Assembly: GCF_027595985.1 (NCBI RefSeq)
Contig: NC_073312.1
Location: 5,109,051-5,173,050 of the forward strand
Direction: 5' to 3'
Length of the DNA: 64,000 nt
Source: Sorex araneus
Lineage: Eukaryota > Chordata > Mammalia > Eulipotyphla > Soricidae
The number at the start of each line of letters is the position of its first letter. The stretch's first letter is position 1. Both the position numbers and the translations under genes were made by a program. Shown here piece after piece: positions 1-11,469 of this stretch. The notes below the pieces were generated by a model, which had not been told where the DNA came from, searched no databases, and saw nothing but the letters and a program-made list of their open reading frames with translations.

Positions 1-1010
1 CAACATGGCAGAAGAACTTCAGCCGGTCCATCCTGCAGCCTCTTCTGGCGCCCCCTGAACAGTCTGCCATCCGCCTCCTCGAACCCTCTTCCACTCGCCT
101 ACCTCCCGCTCTTCCCTGCTCTGCCTTCAGGCCTCAGGTGCTGAGTTTCCCATTTGGTCTGTGGTACACTCCTGGGAGAAAGGCCCTTTGCCGAGGGGAT
201 TTATCTGATAAACGCCCGAGATCTAGAATCTGAAAGGAACTCTTAGAGCTTAGCCGTCGTCTCGGGTGGGGGGAGTCCGCGTGGGGGGAGTCCCGGGTCA
301 CCGGGAGATGCAGATGAACAAGACCTGTGTCCTCTGTGCACGGAACTGGCCCTGGGGCAGAGCTGTCCCGGCTCAGAGGGACAAGGACATTCCAGAGGGA
401 GGCGGTGGACCCTCCGCCTCGGGCAGGGCAGAGCAGGCCCACGTCAGCTGGGGCACAAGGATAGCAGAGGACAGGAGCAGACTTGGGTTCTGAGGGTGTT
501 TCTGTAACTGCAGGAGGATGCATCTTGGTGCAGGTCCCAGGAGGTGAGTTTAGGTAGAGCCTCCCCCAGCCTGGCACCCCGCGAGAGCTCAGCTCCCCCT
601 GCTCCTTGTCTTCTGGTCAGCGCTGTCCAGCGCTGCGCTGCTCTCCGGAGGAGGCTTCCTCTGCACGCAGTAGCCCGGACCTGGTGTCGGCGCTCCTGGC
701 CCGCAGCTGGGCTCTGGCGGTTGGGAAGGCTGCTGCAGGGACGAGGCTCCGGCACTCGGAGGCAGAGGAGGGCCCTGCCTGTCCGTGGGGAACGTTGCTG
801 TCTTATTAACTCCTAGCCGCAGGGAGTGGACGCTGCGGTAGCTCCTCATTTGTGAGACAAATAACTCAGCCTGGCCTAGTCCTGTCTGCTTCCAAGGTTT
901 CCATGGAGACTGGGATGGAGCCTGAGGTAGCTCAGAAAGACCACCTTTGCCTGCAGTCAGGGGGCCAGCTGGGAGCGAGGAGATTGGCAGAGCTGGGGGG
1001 GGGGTGAGCG
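1..1010. other. Unique noncoding sequence
   Basis: This is moderately GC-rich single-copy sequence. Short overlapping ORFs exist in several frames, but none shows a recognisable domain, splice pattern or codon preference. I see no gene, RNA or repeat family here. Confidence 0.5.
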
Positions 1011-1011
1011 T

Positions 1012-1012
<1 letters not shown>

Positions 1013-1043
<31 letters not shown>

Positions 1044-1076
1044 CTGTGTCTGTGTCTGTGTGTGTGTGCATGTGCG
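1013..1076. repeat. (TG)n microsatellite
   Basis: TG dinucleotides, interrupted by TCTGTG variants, follow a short G run. Confidence 0.9.
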
Positions 1077-1433
1077 TGCTCTTGCCTACGTGTCTGTGAG
1101 ACTTACATTAACTAGAAGGGTCCATGCATGCGTGTTGGCAGAGATTTGCCATCTTGTGTGTATGGCTTGCGTTCTCTGTAATGTGTAAGTGTGGCAGATG
1201 ATGTGTAAGCATGGTAGACAATCGCCATTCGAGGGTGGCGTGAGTGAGCATCACACAGCTTAGAACACAGACACCGCATCCGCAAATGCACACCGGAAAG
1301 CCTGGACTGGACAGGAGGGAGAAGCCCTCACCCAGCCCAGATGGTGCGGGAGACGCTTCCTGTGTGCCCAGGCGTGGGCGGTGCCGCTCAGGGCAAGAGC
1401 TGGGCACCTAGGTAGCCGGAAGCCGATAACTTT

Positions 1434-1893
1434 AAAATTTTTTTTTTATTTTAATATTGAATCACTGTGACAAAAGTTACAAAGCTTTCAGGTTTAAATC
1501 TCAGTCATATAATGATCAAACCCCCATCCTGTCACCAGTGCACCTGTCCCCCCACCAAGAACCCCAATAGGCCCCCTCCCACCCCTCCCCCGCACTTGAG
1601 TGGCCAATGATATTCACTTTATTCTCTCTATACTTTGGGTACATTCAATATTTCAACAGAGAACTGACTGTTATTATTTGGATTTTCCCCCCCAACAATC
1701 AAAAAAGGAACCATCTGATACTTTGTTTTCCATTGCTGAAAATGAATATTATAGAATCTCGCACGGCCGCTATTGAGGTTTTGGATTTCTGTTGTTTTAG
1801 CTCAGTTTACAGTCTAGATGCATTTCTATAAGTTTCTGGGTGCCAAAATGGGTTCGTAGACCTCCCAGACCATAGTCTTTAAGGAGCAGAGGC
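1434..1893 (-). mobile_element. 5'-truncated L1-type insertion with 16-bp TSD
   Basis: The insert starts with a poly-T/A-rich tail at its left end, then AATATTGAATCACTGTGA and text typical of the antisense 3' UTR of a shrew L1 family. The same opening recurs near 2535. It is bounded by exact duplicates GGAAGCCGATAACTTT at 1418-1433 and 1894-1909. Size is 460 bp with no ORF, so it is a 5'-truncated, dead copy. Naming it as L1 rests on its shared 3' end with the longer copy at 2.5 kb and on the tail and TSD; I did not align it. Confidence 0.75.
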
Positions 1894-1909
1894 GGAAGCC
1901 GATAACTTT

Positions 1910-2504
1910 TAAGGTCATTTATGGACAGAGGTCAGGCTGCCTCTGCTGCTTCTGGTCGTCAGAGATGGTGCGGGGCAGGGGAGGGGGCTGGACGGCGGGT
2001 GGCGGGACGGAAAGCACCTGGTCTGTGCCTTCAAGAAGGTCGGCGCTCTCCTCTGGGTCCTGGGAGCCGTGGCTTCGTGCTGGCACAGGGGGCAGGGGCA
2101 GCTCTTGAAGCCGGCCGTCAGTCCCTGTATGTCTCACTCCACCCAGCTCACACCTGCGCCCCTTCCCCTGGCCAGCCGGCCACAGCGCCCCGAGGCGGGA
2201 CGAAGGAGGCAGAGCCTTTGTAATCAGCCACGCAGGACACATTCCCGGGCCCGCTGCCCCCAGAGCGGAGGTGAAGAACCAAGGGTCCTTTTATTTTATC
2301 TCGGTCTGGGGGCTGCCCTGGCCATGCTCAGGACTCACTCCTGGCTCTGTTCCCACTCCTGGTGGGGACGGGGGACCGCATGGGGAGCCAGGGCCGAGAC
2401 AGACCAGCACCCTGCCTTCCCAGGGCAGGCGACACACTGCCCAGGGATTCGGACTGTCTCACACACTCTTTCATTAAAGAGTGTTCGAAAGGTTTTCAGT
2501 TGTT
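1910..2504. other. Unique noncoding sequence
   Basis: GC-rich single-copy DNA between two antisense L1 fragments. Nothing recognisable apart from a hint of old SINE-like text (CATGCTCAGGACTCACTCCTG) near 2321-2341. Confidence 0.45.
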
Positions 2505-3212
2505 TTTCAGTTTTATTTATTTGCTCGTATTTTTATTGAATCACTGTGAGGTACACAGTTACAAAGTTGTTCATGACTAAGTTTAGTCATGCAATGTTCC
2601 AACACCCTCCCTTCACCGCTGTACATTTCCCACCGACAGTGCCCCCAGTTTCCTTACCGCACCCCTCCCCGAGCCTGCCTCTATAGCAGACACTTCTCTT
2701 CTACTCTCTCTCACTCTCTTTCTCTCCTTCTCTCTCTCCCTCTCTCTCCCTCTTTCTCTCCTTCTCTCTCACTCTCTCTTTCTCTCCTTCTCTCCCTCTC
2801 TCTCCCTCTCTCTTTCTCTCCTTCTCTCCCTCTCTCTCTCCCTCTCTCTTTCTCTCCTTCTCTCTCTCCCTCTCTCTCACTCTTTCTTTCTCTCCTTCTC
2901 TTCCTCTCTCTCCCTCTCTCTTTCCTTCTCTCTCTCCCTCTCTTTCTCTCCTTCTCTCTCTCCCTCTCTCTTTCTCTCCTTCTCTCTCTCCCTTTCTCTC
3001 TCTCTCGCTCTCTATCTCCTTCTCTCTCTCCCGCTCTCACTCTCTCCCTCTCTCTTCCTCTCTCTCTTACTCTCTTTCTCTCCTTCTCTCTCCCTCTATC
3101 TTTCTCTCCTTCTCTCTCTATTTATCTCCCTCTCTCTCTCCCTCTCTCTCTTCCTCTCTCTAACTCTCTTTCTCTCCTCTCTCCCTCTCTCTCTCCCTCC
3201 CTCTCTCTCTCT

Positions 3213-3251
<39 letters not shown>

Positions 3252-3460
3252 TTTGGGCATTATGGTTTGCAATACAGGCACTGAAAGGTCATCGTGTCTA
3301 CCCCTTTCCCTCCTTTCAGCTCTCAGTTCCTGTCCAGAGTGGTCATTTCCAAATGTCACTGTCAGGGTGGTCCCTTCTCTGTCCTAACTGCCCCCCTCCA
3401 CACTTGTGACAAGCTTCCAACCACAGTCCTTGTCTCTCCTGACCTTGGGCGCCAGCAGCA
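2505..3460 (-). mobile_element. L1 3'-UTR-type fragment, antisense, with internal CT expansion
   Basis: The left end (TATTTTTATTGAATCACTGTGAGG) matches the 1.43-kb element. After the pyrimidine block, TTTTGGGCATTATGGTTTGCA followed by CACTGAAAGGTCATC and GGTCCCTTCTCTGTCC is text I recognise as the antisense 3' UTR of shrew L1 copies. The CT tract normally present in that UTR is greatly expanded here. No coding part remains, and the right boundary is approximate. Confidence 0.65.
2700..3250. repeat. 550-bp (CTCTCC/TTTCTCTC)n polypyrimidine tract
   Basis: Almost pure pyrimidine with a loose higher-order period built from CTCTCTCCCTCTCTCTTTCTC-like blocks. It gives open frames on both strands (Ser/Leu-rich plus, Arg/Glu-rich minus) that are compositional artefacts. 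It lies inside the L1 fragment and probably grew from that element's own CT tract. Confidence 0.95.
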
Positions 3461-3910
3461 CCCTGTGCCTCTCTCACATCCTGCAAATGAGTCCCACGCA
3501 CTCCTCCTGCTGTGGGCGGGCGGCAGAGGCGGGACTCGGCCCGGAGACCCTCTAGCTGCCTCTCCTCTAACTGCTCTCGACCTCGCTAGAGCGTGGCTGG
3601 TACCACCGAGCGCAGTGTCCGGCCGAGCTGCCCCAGTTCTTGTGGCCACTGCTCTGCGTCCCGGCTCTCCCACTGGGACCCCTCAGGCTGTGGCTCAGAG
3701 CCTTCTGTCCGCGCCGTTCCGGCTCTGTAAGCAGCTTCTCCCCGGGAATAGGCACCAACCCTCTCAGGCGCACTCCCCACCCACCCCCTGAGGTCAGAGC
3801 ATAACCCAATTGCACGTTCTGCTAGACCAAAAGGTGAACTGGATCTTCACAACGGATGAAAGTACACGCCCGGCACAGAGCTTGAGTGGGACCAGGAGCC
3901 ATTTGGATTT

Positions 3911-4080
3911 TTTTTTTTTTTTTGCGTCACACCCGGCGATGCACAGGGGTTGCTCCTGGTTCTACACTCAGGAATTACTCCTGGCGCTGCTCAGGGGACC
4001 ATATGGGATGCTGGGATTCGAACCCGGGTCGGCCGCGTGCAAGGCAAACGCCCTACCTGCTGTGCTATCACTCCAGCCCC
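3911..4080 (-). mobile_element. Shrew-type SINE, short form, with 13-bp TSD
   Basis: The copy is full length in reverse orientation: poly-T, then GTCACACCC..., the CCTATGGGATG-type central box and a 3' boundary ATCACTCCAGCCCC. The direct repeats GCCATTTGGATTT lie at 3898-3910 and 4081-4093. The tRNA-like head has A- and B-box homology (TTCGAACCC in antisense). The perfect TSD indicates a young insertion. Confidence 0.93.
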
Positions 4081-4436
4081 GCCATTTGGATTTAAAAAAA
4101 AAATGGATAGAAGAGGATTCTTACCCTTCGAATGTCTCCCTGTCCCCTTTGTATAAATATTGGCCGAGTGCTTAGCAAGTCCAGGCGTTGTCCAAGCACT
4201 AGGAAGGAGGTGCTCAGTGGCGGGCCCACCGTGGTGGTGAGGCCTGTCCTCAGCAGACCTGCTCTCCAGAGCTGTGATCTCAAACACCTGGGCCACAGAT
4301 GTGCGGAGAGAGACTTTTAACGCTGCGACCGTACACACACCTCGCACAACTAGCGAAGTCTGCTGTGACCTTGCGACACGTGGCATTTCCTGGCATTTCC
4401 TCTTCTGTTTGTTTTGCTTCGAGAGAAATGGCAGCT

Positions 4437-4625
4437 GGTGGCTGGAGAGACAGTGTTAAGGCACTCACCTGGCATGCAGCTGACGGAGTTTAATCTCCAG
4501 CACCCCGAGGGGGTCTCTCGGCACGGCCGGGTCACTCCAGAGCCAGGAGTAGTCTCTTGGCTGTCTGCCTGTCGTGACCAGAGCTCCCCACCCGCCCCCA
4601 TTCCGAACAGCAGTTGCAACCCACT
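4437..4625 (+). mobile_element. Diverged SINE
   Basis: GGCTGGAGAGACAGTGTTAAGGC resembles the SINE head, followed by GGCATGCAGCTGAC and TTTAATCTCCAGCACC, a decayed B box. Its 3' half keeps CCAGAGCCAGGAGTAGTC. No TSD was found, so it is an old copy. Confidence 0.6.
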
Positions 4626-4759
4626 TGGCCGTGTGACGCACCCCTGTGGCTGGAAGAACGTTGCGATAGGGCAGCGTTTTGCCCCTTCCCTCCACCACGC
4701 AGCTCCTCAGAGCGTGCGCTTCAAGGCACAGAGCAATGTACACAGATTGAGGCTGAAAA

Positions 4760-5002
4760 CTCATTAGGATGAAATGCAATTAGAACGTATCTGGGAAATC
4801 AGATGTGTGATCCTCGAAAAATTGAAAAGCAAAGCTCCTACATGATCCAGGAATTCCACTGTTGGGCATGGACCCAGCACGAACAGAAAGGGGGTATTTT
4901 GAAGAACTACCAAGTTTATTGCAGCTTTATTCGTGATAGCCAAGATGTGCAAACAACTTATGCCCATCAAAGGCGTAAAATATATATATGTGTGTGTATA
5001 TG

Positions 5003-5051
<49 letters not shown>

Positions 5052-5200
5052 TGCATCCGTAAACGCACAATGGAATTTTATTCAGCTATGAGGAAGGATG
5101 TTCTGCTGTTCGCAGCAATAGGGATGGACCTGGCTCACATGGCGATAGGTAAGAGAATCAGGGTCACGGCTAAGTCCACTTGTATGTGGAGTACAGAACC
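4760..5200 (+). mobile_element. L1 3' end (sense), interrupted by (TA)n
   Basis: Text such as GATCCAGGAATTCCACTGTTGGGC, GCTTTATTCGTGATAGCCAAGATG, CACAATGGAATTTTATTCAGCTATGAG and GGGATGGACCTGG is the classic mammalian L1 ORF2-end and 3'-UTR signature. The reading frame is broken and the copy is 5'-truncated. A (TA)n microsatellite sits at the usual TATATA site of this UTR. Confidence 0.88.
4978..5050. repeat. (TA)n / TATG microsatellite inside L1
   Basis: A near-perfect TA run sits within the L1 3' UTR where most L1s carry a short TATA stretch, so it is an in-place expansion. Confidence 0.92.
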
Positions 5201-5207
5201 GAATATG

Positions 5208-5250
5208 GGCTGGAGCGATAGGACAGTGACTAGGGCGATTGTGGTCTGAC
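5208..5250 (+). mobile_element. SINE head fragment
   Basis: GGGCTGGAGCGATAGGACAG matches the first 20 bases of the SINE with one change, then similarity ends near 5250. A 3'-truncated SINE is unusual for retroposition, so later deletion is likely. Confidence 0.6.
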
Positions 5251-5666
5251 GTGTTTCTGGTCTGCGCTGTGACGTGTTTCCGGCCCTAGGGGTTAGGGTG
5301 GAGGGATGCCTTCAGAGGGGTCATGTGGGTGTCCGGGCACCCGGTGCAGGAGGCTGGCAGGCTGCAAAGGAAGGACTTGGCTCCAGTGTGCCCTGGGTGG
5401 GCCGGGCCCCTGCACGCCCCCTCCCTGTGCACAGCGGGAAGCATCTCCCATCGGGAAAAGCCACTTGAGGGGGTGAGTAGGTGCTGTCCTGTGACCCCAG
5501 CCCGGGGGAACCCCCGGGAGCTGAGACCCGCATCTTGTGGGCACTCCTGAGGCCCTGCCCGCCTGGCCCCAGCCCGGCCCCGGACTTTTCTTAAGAGGAT
5601 ATGAAATCGGCCTGCCTGGGTCTAGCCCTGGCAGGAGACCCCCAAACCCACAAGTTTGCAGCTTTA

Positions 5667-5856
5667 TTTTTTAATTTTTATTTCTTTTTTTTGTTTTTCG
5701 GGTCACACCCAGCAGTGCACAGGGGTTACTCCTGGCTCTACACTCAGGAATTACTCCTGGCGGTGCTCAGGGGACCCTATGGGATTCTGGGAATCGAACC
5801 CGGCTCGGCCGCGTGCAAGGCAAACGCCCTACCTGCTGTGCTATCGCTCCAGCCCC
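5667..5856 (-). mobile_element. Shrew-type SINE with 15-bp TSD
   Basis: Full-length reverse copy with a T-rich tail, GGGTCACACCCAGCAGTGCA, a central CCTATGGGATTCTGG and head complement CTGTGCTATCGCTCCAGCCCC. TSDs AAGTTTGCAGCTTTA (5652-5666) and AAGTTTGCGGCTTTA (5857-5871) differ by one base. Confidence 0.93.
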
Positions 5857-6270
5857 AAGTTTGCGGCTTTAGGGGGTGTGATTTTGGCCGGTTCTCAATC
5901 ACACCCCAACTCTAGCCTCGTCGGGGGCGCTGGTGAGCGTGGGCCACACTTGTGGTCATCAAGGCGTGTTGGGGAGCGATTTCCCCGACACAGCTGGGTG
6001 GCAGCGGGGGCCCCACTCACTGAAGGGTCGAAGAGCATACGTTAGTTTCCCAGAGGAGAAATTCTGTCCCCAGACTCCGGCCCCCGCCCGTGTCTGCAGG
6101 CCGCTGCCCGCCGGCCTGGCATTTGCAGCCCCGAGTCCCGGGAGCTGACGTCGCAGATGAATCTCTCAGTGGATTTGCTTCTGTCTCCCTGGAGAACACG
6201 CAAACTGGTCTTGTTTTATACTTTGCAGTGTGAGAATCTGAAAGCAAAGTGACTTAAACCCAGTGTGTGC

Positions 6271-6274
6271 TCAT

Positions 6275-6310
<36 letters not shown>
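6271..6310. repeat. (CA)n microsatellite
   Basis: Uninterrupted CA repeat of about 20 units. Confidence 0.95.
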
Positions 6311-6312
<2 letters not shown>

Positions 6313-6399
6313 AGCTTGGGAGAAGAAACTTATGGGTCAGGGTAAATAGGGACAATTGTCTCTAACTTCTCTCTGTTCTCCTCGTTACTGTCCTTTCCC

Positions 6400-6560
6400 T
6401 TCCTCCCTTCCTGGCCTCCCTCTCCTTCCCCTCCCTCTCTCTCCCCCTCTCCCCCACCTCTCTCTCCTCCTCCTCCCCCCTTCCCTTCCCTCCCCCTCTC
6501 GCTCCTCCCTCCTCCTCTTTCCCCTCACTCTGTCACGGTCCTTCCCCCACCTCGTGTCCT
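6400..6560. repeat. CT/CCT-rich low-complexity tract
   Basis: Pyrimidine-rich with TCCTCC and CTCTCC blocks, not a clean tandem repeat. Confidence 0.75.
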
Positions 6561-8036
6561 GACTTTGGCTCCATCCACCGCCCCCACCCCCGTACCTGGC
6601 ACGTGCCCCACAGCCCCCATTTGTCTCCACCCCAGAACGTCACTTCACCTCACTGGCCCTCTCTGCCAGGCCTCTTCTCTTCCCAGAAACCTCTCCCTCC
6701 CGGGCCCGGGGCACCCGTCTCGTGCCTGCCCACGCCTCTGCGACCCTCAGTCTCGGCTTTCACTCGCCCCAGAAGCACCAGCCTCCCCGCCCCCGCCCGG
6801 GCCCCACCGTGCCACAGACCCCCGGCCCCTCCTGGGCAGACTCTCACGCCCAGCTCGCCCCTCAGTGCCCCTCCTAACGGCCAGTCTCTTCCCCCACACC
6901 TCGTTTCCAAGGCTCGGAGAGGCCCGACTCTATTCAGGTGCGTGGAATTGCAACGGGAGGTTCTGGGTCATTCCAGGCACATGGTTTCTGAAACAGGGTC
7001 GTCGGCACCTGGCACACAGCATCAGCACCGGGCGTTTAGTCGAAGGGGAGCGTCGCCAGGGCGGGGAGGGCTCAGGACACCCTGAGTGTGTCCGAGGTGA
7101 GTGTCGGCCGCACAGTCTTAACTTGGCCAGCAGGCTACGAAGAGGGACAACAGCGAGGGACAGTGGGCCTTGATAGGGCCTCGTGTCTGTCCTCAGCCCA
7201 CCAGGGAGCTGTCAGAAGCTTCTGGAAGCCTTGAGATGGGGAAACTGCTCTGTATTCCAGATGGGACCCACTTTACTCGCGGGGGCTCAGAAGGCCTAGA
7301 AGGGCTCTGACATCAGACACGAGTGCGGCATTTTGCTCCGACTCCTCCAAAGCCCACAGTTCCTCTGGCCCGCACTCAAGCCTCAGCCAGCTCCAACACA
7401 GTGCCCCGGGCGTGGCAGGCACTGCCGGGGCGGCCACGTGGCAGGAATGATTTTTGCTGGTTTCCAGCCCAGTACGAAGCCCGTGTCCTGCCCGGCAGAA
7501 GCTCCTCGCGTCTCCCAGCAGCTGCAGGCAGCTGGCCGGGGCCCTCTGGTGCTCCCCTCTCGGCCGCCTTTCCTTTGATTTATGAGGCAGGAGGGGAGCA
7601 GGGAGCTCCGGGAGAAGGTGAAGGGCGAGTCAAGGCCACCTGCAGCCCCCCGCCCCGAGCAGCCGCCTCCGAGTCTCCCTCGCTCCTGCCCGCGCTCCCC
7701 CGGGAAGTCTATTTACAGTTTCACAGCTTTTCAGACAAAAGTACTACATATGCTATTCCGCACCTTGCTTTTTTTTTTTTTGACCTAAAAATAAAGTTGG
7801 GAGCTGATTCTTCACCGATCTGTAAACGCCACCTGCTTCCTTAAAAACCACACGAGTCGTTTCATCAACAGCAGCTTGTGAAGTCAGCCCCGCGGATGGA
7901 CGGACGCTCCGTCGGCCTTTCCGGCGCCGTGTGGCCGCAAACCGAAGCGTCGCTGCCATCTCGCCTCGTGGGGCCTTCCCAGCTCTCTGGACGCTTTAAC
8001 TGCCTGCTACCTTGGTTCTTTTCCTGGTTTTGTTTT

Positions 8037-8221
8037 GCTTTTTTTTTGGGGGGGGGCCCACACCCACCCAGCAGTGCTCACAGGTTACTCCTGGCTCTGC
8101 ACTCAGGAATGACTCCTGGCTGTGCTCGGGGGACCCTATGGGATGCCGGGGATCGAACTGGGGTCGACTGCGTGCAAGGTGGGTCGAGTGCCCTCCCCAC
8201 TGTGCTGTCGCTCTGGCCTCT
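8037..8221 (-). mobile_element. Shrew-type SINE, moderately diverged
   Basis: Reverse copy: T and G runs, CCACACCCACCCAGCAGTGCT, CTCAGGAATGACTCCTGGC, CCCTATGGGATGCCGGGG and the end TGTGCTGTCGCTCTGGCC. The head carries a small insertion (GGGTCGAGTG), and no clear TSD was found. Confidence 0.85.
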
Positions 8222-10289
8222 CACCTGCTGGCTCGGGAGCCATCCGGCTGCCACCTGGAGAGTCCTGTGCACTCATCACCGTGACGGTGCCGTCAGCCTT
8301 CCCTGCACCCGCAGAGGGGAGAGTCAGGGCTCGAGGCTTACTCGGGGCAGGGGGCAGGGGTTGCCAGTCGGGGAACTGTTCACGATGACAGATGACCTCT
8401 GTGCAGCAGGGGCTACTTTCACTGCGGTGCTAAGTCCTTCCTGAAGGGTTCGACACCGCCCCAGACACAGAACACCTCAGAACACCCCCAGGCCACGCCA
8501 CCCCCAGACCTTGAGCTCAGGGCCCCGGTGAGATGCTGGACGAGGCGGCCGGCGGTGGAGCCTGTGCAGAGGCTGAAGCCTCTCTCGCTGCTGTGCCCGC
8601 TTCCCTGCCCTGACACCCGGACGCTCAGGTTTGTCACCACCAAAAGCCAAAGTGAGTCTCAGCTGGGCCTGGGCAAGGCGCCCCCAGGGCTCCCCCGCTG
8701 GGCCCGCGTCTCCTTGCTCTGCTGCTTTATGGGTTCCCTGCACTCACGGTTCTGCTCCCAGGCCTCTCCCTCAGAGCCGGTAGCGGGTTTCCAAACGTCT
8801 CCGACTCTCCTGCTGCCTTCCTCCGTGCTTTCACCACCCGCAAAGCCACCGGGTGGTGCCAGTCGGGAGCGCCGTCCCGGTCTGCGCTCTGCCAGGGCTG
8901 TGCTCAACGCCACCCCTGATGCCACGTAACGGGCTCAAGGACCAGGACGTCTTCGGGGACCCATTACTCAGCGGACCTGGGTTTGCCCTGGACGTCTGTG
9001 GGACAGCTTGAGGCTCCAGCCGGACTCGACGGACTGTTGGTTTCTCTCTTCCCGGGACTCGGGCATCAGGGCCCTCCAGGGCACAGGGTCTGGCTGAGCA
9101 CCGGCATAAGGGCGGGAGTTCTGCGGTCGCGGGCAGAGGCCGTGCCTCACAGGGCAGAGGGGACTCGGGCCTGCGCATGCCCTGGCTGCCCACCGCAGGC
9201 TCCTGCTCCGGGGCGGGGGGGCACCGGAGCTCACGCGGCTGGGGTGAGAGGGCTTGTCCCTGGCACCTGCTCCGCAGCACCCCTGCCCCGCTGCAGACCT
9301 GGGCCCCCAGTATGCCCGAGTCTCCTAGCCAAGTTCTAGAGAATTCCTCCTGGTGGGTTTCCAGGGGTGCACGCAAGCCCTCGGGCTGGGCCGGGACGAG
9401 GGAGCTCTTTGAATGGCCCGTGACAGCACGGTCTGGGTGCGTCACGCTCAGACGCCCTGGACACCCCGTGCCCCCCCCCACACCCCACTCTCTGTCACAT
9501 AGGTCAGGGGGCAGCAATGTCTGCACAGCCTGAGGGCCCTGGGGGGCTGGCGCCTGAGGCACACAGGACCACCCTGGGCTCTCCTTGGGCCACCCCCCCG
9601 CCCCCCACCAGGAACGTTGTCCTGAGAAGCGAGACGTCAGAAGGGCCAGAGTTCCAGAGAACGTTACCGATTCCTTGGAAGCTGGAGGTCCTGTAGGGAG
9701 CACTGAGAATGAGCACTGAGCACTGAGAATGAGCACTGAGCACTGAGAATGAGCACTGAGCACTGAGAATGAGGGGCAACTGGGGACCCGGGCCTGGCGG
9801 AGGCAGCACCTGGCCGGGAGGGGACGGTCACAGGGTGCGAGGATGGGATCCCCGTCAGGCCCGAGGCACGGCCCCTCGCCTGTGCTGGGGGACGGGCTGA
9901 GCAGGACCCCAGGTTCAAAATGGCTCAGACTCGGCCAGAGGGGTGCAGGGTCTGGGGCCTGCGGCACCCTGGCAATGTCTGAAGCAGACCCAGACTTCCC
10001 CAGACCCCCGTTCTCCCCCCAACCCGTTGTTCGGGGCCCTGACGCTTGCTCGGAGCCTGAGTCAGAACCCCACCAGGTCGGGCGGGGAGCACAGCCAGCA
10101 GCCCTGGCCGGGGAGCACTGTCCAGAGAGCACCGCCTCTCAGAGGGGGTCGCCGGGGGCAGCCAGGCCAGAATTGTCCCCCGGGCGGGCGGCCGTGGTTC
10201 CCGTCGAGCGGAGCCGAGCTGCGTCTCCATTCTCCTTCCCCTTCCACCCCATCTGCCGCGGGCCTGCCGGAGCCGAGCCCCAGAGACAC
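8222..10289. other. GC-rich intergenic DNA, no gene found
   Basis: Unique sequence with one 20-bp minisatellite. A 433-codon minus-strand open frame across 8831-10132 reflects high GC and the minisatellite: it is Pro/Ser/Gly/Arg-rich with no domain. Confidence 0.5.
9698..9773. repeat. 20-bp minisatellite, about 3.7 copies
   Basis: The unit AATGAGCACTGAGCACTGAG is repeated almost without change. The GAGCACTGAGC core also occurs in the 3' half of SINEs, for example near 32213-32230, so the array may descend from a SINE fragment. That link is inference. Confidence 0.92.
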
Positions 10290-10460
10290 AGGCCTGCAAT
10301 TACCCGCCTCCCCCGCACTCGCGTGTTCCCTTTCTCTCCGGGTTTAATTTCCATCCGCAGCCCCGAGCTCGCTCCAAACCCTGCAATTAGGAGGAGCCGC
10401 CTAATGAGACCAGGAGCACAATCTGCGCCTGCAGCTTCCTCTTAATGAGATAAACAGGGG
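10290..10460. promoter_or_regulatory. Candidate conserved noncoding element
   Basis: Inside GC-rich DNA there is a sudden cluster of homeodomain-type cores: GCAATTAC, GGTTTAATTTCC, GCAATTAGG, CCTAATGAG and CTTAATGAGATAAACA. A CpG-rich background with repeated TAAT/ATTA cores is typical of vertebrate developmental enhancers. Conservation was not tested. Confidence 0.35.
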
Positions 10461-11179
10461 GAAATGTCAGTGGGGGGGGCTGGGTGGGCCGGAGGCTGCA
10501 GGCCCCACGGCCGACATCAATCTGCTGTCGCTGGAGCATCTCTGGAGGGCGCTGGGTCCTGGGGTCCCGGGGCGTGTGGTGTCCCCTGGGGTGTGTGAGT
10601 GGTTTGGGCTCCCCTGCACGCCCACCGCCCTGGGCGCCCAGAACAGAACCGTGGCCTGGCCACGGGGGAGGACACCAGGCCGGTCGCTGGCCACTGCCTG
10701 GCGGCCCTCCGGGAGTGCTTCGTCACCCCCCTCTCGCCTCGGGTGGGATACTGACTGGGGCTGTGGAAATTGCAATTCGCGTGCGTCAGAGGAGTGTTTT
10801 GACTTGGACTTCCCAGCGGCTCTCAGAAACCCCTCGCGTCTGCAGGGATGCACGAGGGGGTTGAAAACGCCGGCACGAAAGTGACACTCATCTCCAGTGT
10901 GACTCATCGCGGGAGTTCGGTTCCAGAAGTGCTTGCTCAGCGCCTGCCGTGTCCCTGCTGGCCGGGTGGGGGGTGGTGGGGAGCTGGGGGGAGCCGGGTG
11001 CAGAAATGGGTCAGAGGCAACCGTCCTGCCCGGGTCCCAGGAGAGCCGGGGTGTTCCCAGGTGGGAGACTGGCCCCCATGTCCTGGCCTCCTAACCCTGC
11101 CCCCAGCCTCCCTCCTGCTCCCGCCTAAAGCTTGCGGAACCTCCCAGTGGGGGAGCCCAGACCAGCCTCTCTTGCGCCT

Positions 11180-11468
11180 TCATCATCATCATCATCATCA
11201 TCATCTTTATTATCATCTTCATCATCATCTTCTTCATCATCATCATCATCATCTTTATCATCATTTTCATCATCATCTTCTTCATCATCATCATCATCTT
11301 TATCATCATTTTCATCATCATCTTCTTCATCATCATCTTTATCATCATTTTCATCATCATCTTCATCATCATCATCATCATCTTTATCATCATTTTCATC
11401 ATCATCTTCATCATCATCATCATCATCATCTTTATCATCATCTTCTTCTTCATCATCATCATCATCAC
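11180..11468. repeat. (CAT/CTT)n trinucleotide array with higher-order repeats
   Basis: CATCATCAT blocks alternate with CTTCTT and TTTATCATCATTTT blocks. The segment TTTATCATCATTTTCATC recurs four times at roughly 39-48 bp spacing, so the array grew by segment duplication as well as by slippage. All frames stay open (poly-Ser, poly-His, poly-Asp) because the unit is a triplet; this is not a gene. Confidence 0.95.
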
Positions 11469-11469
11469 G

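Larger units (their letters stand above)
5872..8036. other. Intergenic stretch, no gene found
   Basis: Contains a (CA)n at 6271-6310 and a C/T-rich low-complexity zone at 6400-6560, otherwise GC-rich unique DNA. A more AT-rich block at about 7715-7880, with TATTTACAG, ACATATGC and AAAATAAAG, may be an old retro-element or conserved noncoding sequence; I cannot decide. Confidence 0.45.

Noticed and set aside
8831..10132. 433-codon minus-strand open frame
   Set aside because: High GC and a 20-bp minisatellite keep it open; no domain, no splice support, Pro/Ser/Gly/Arg-rich.
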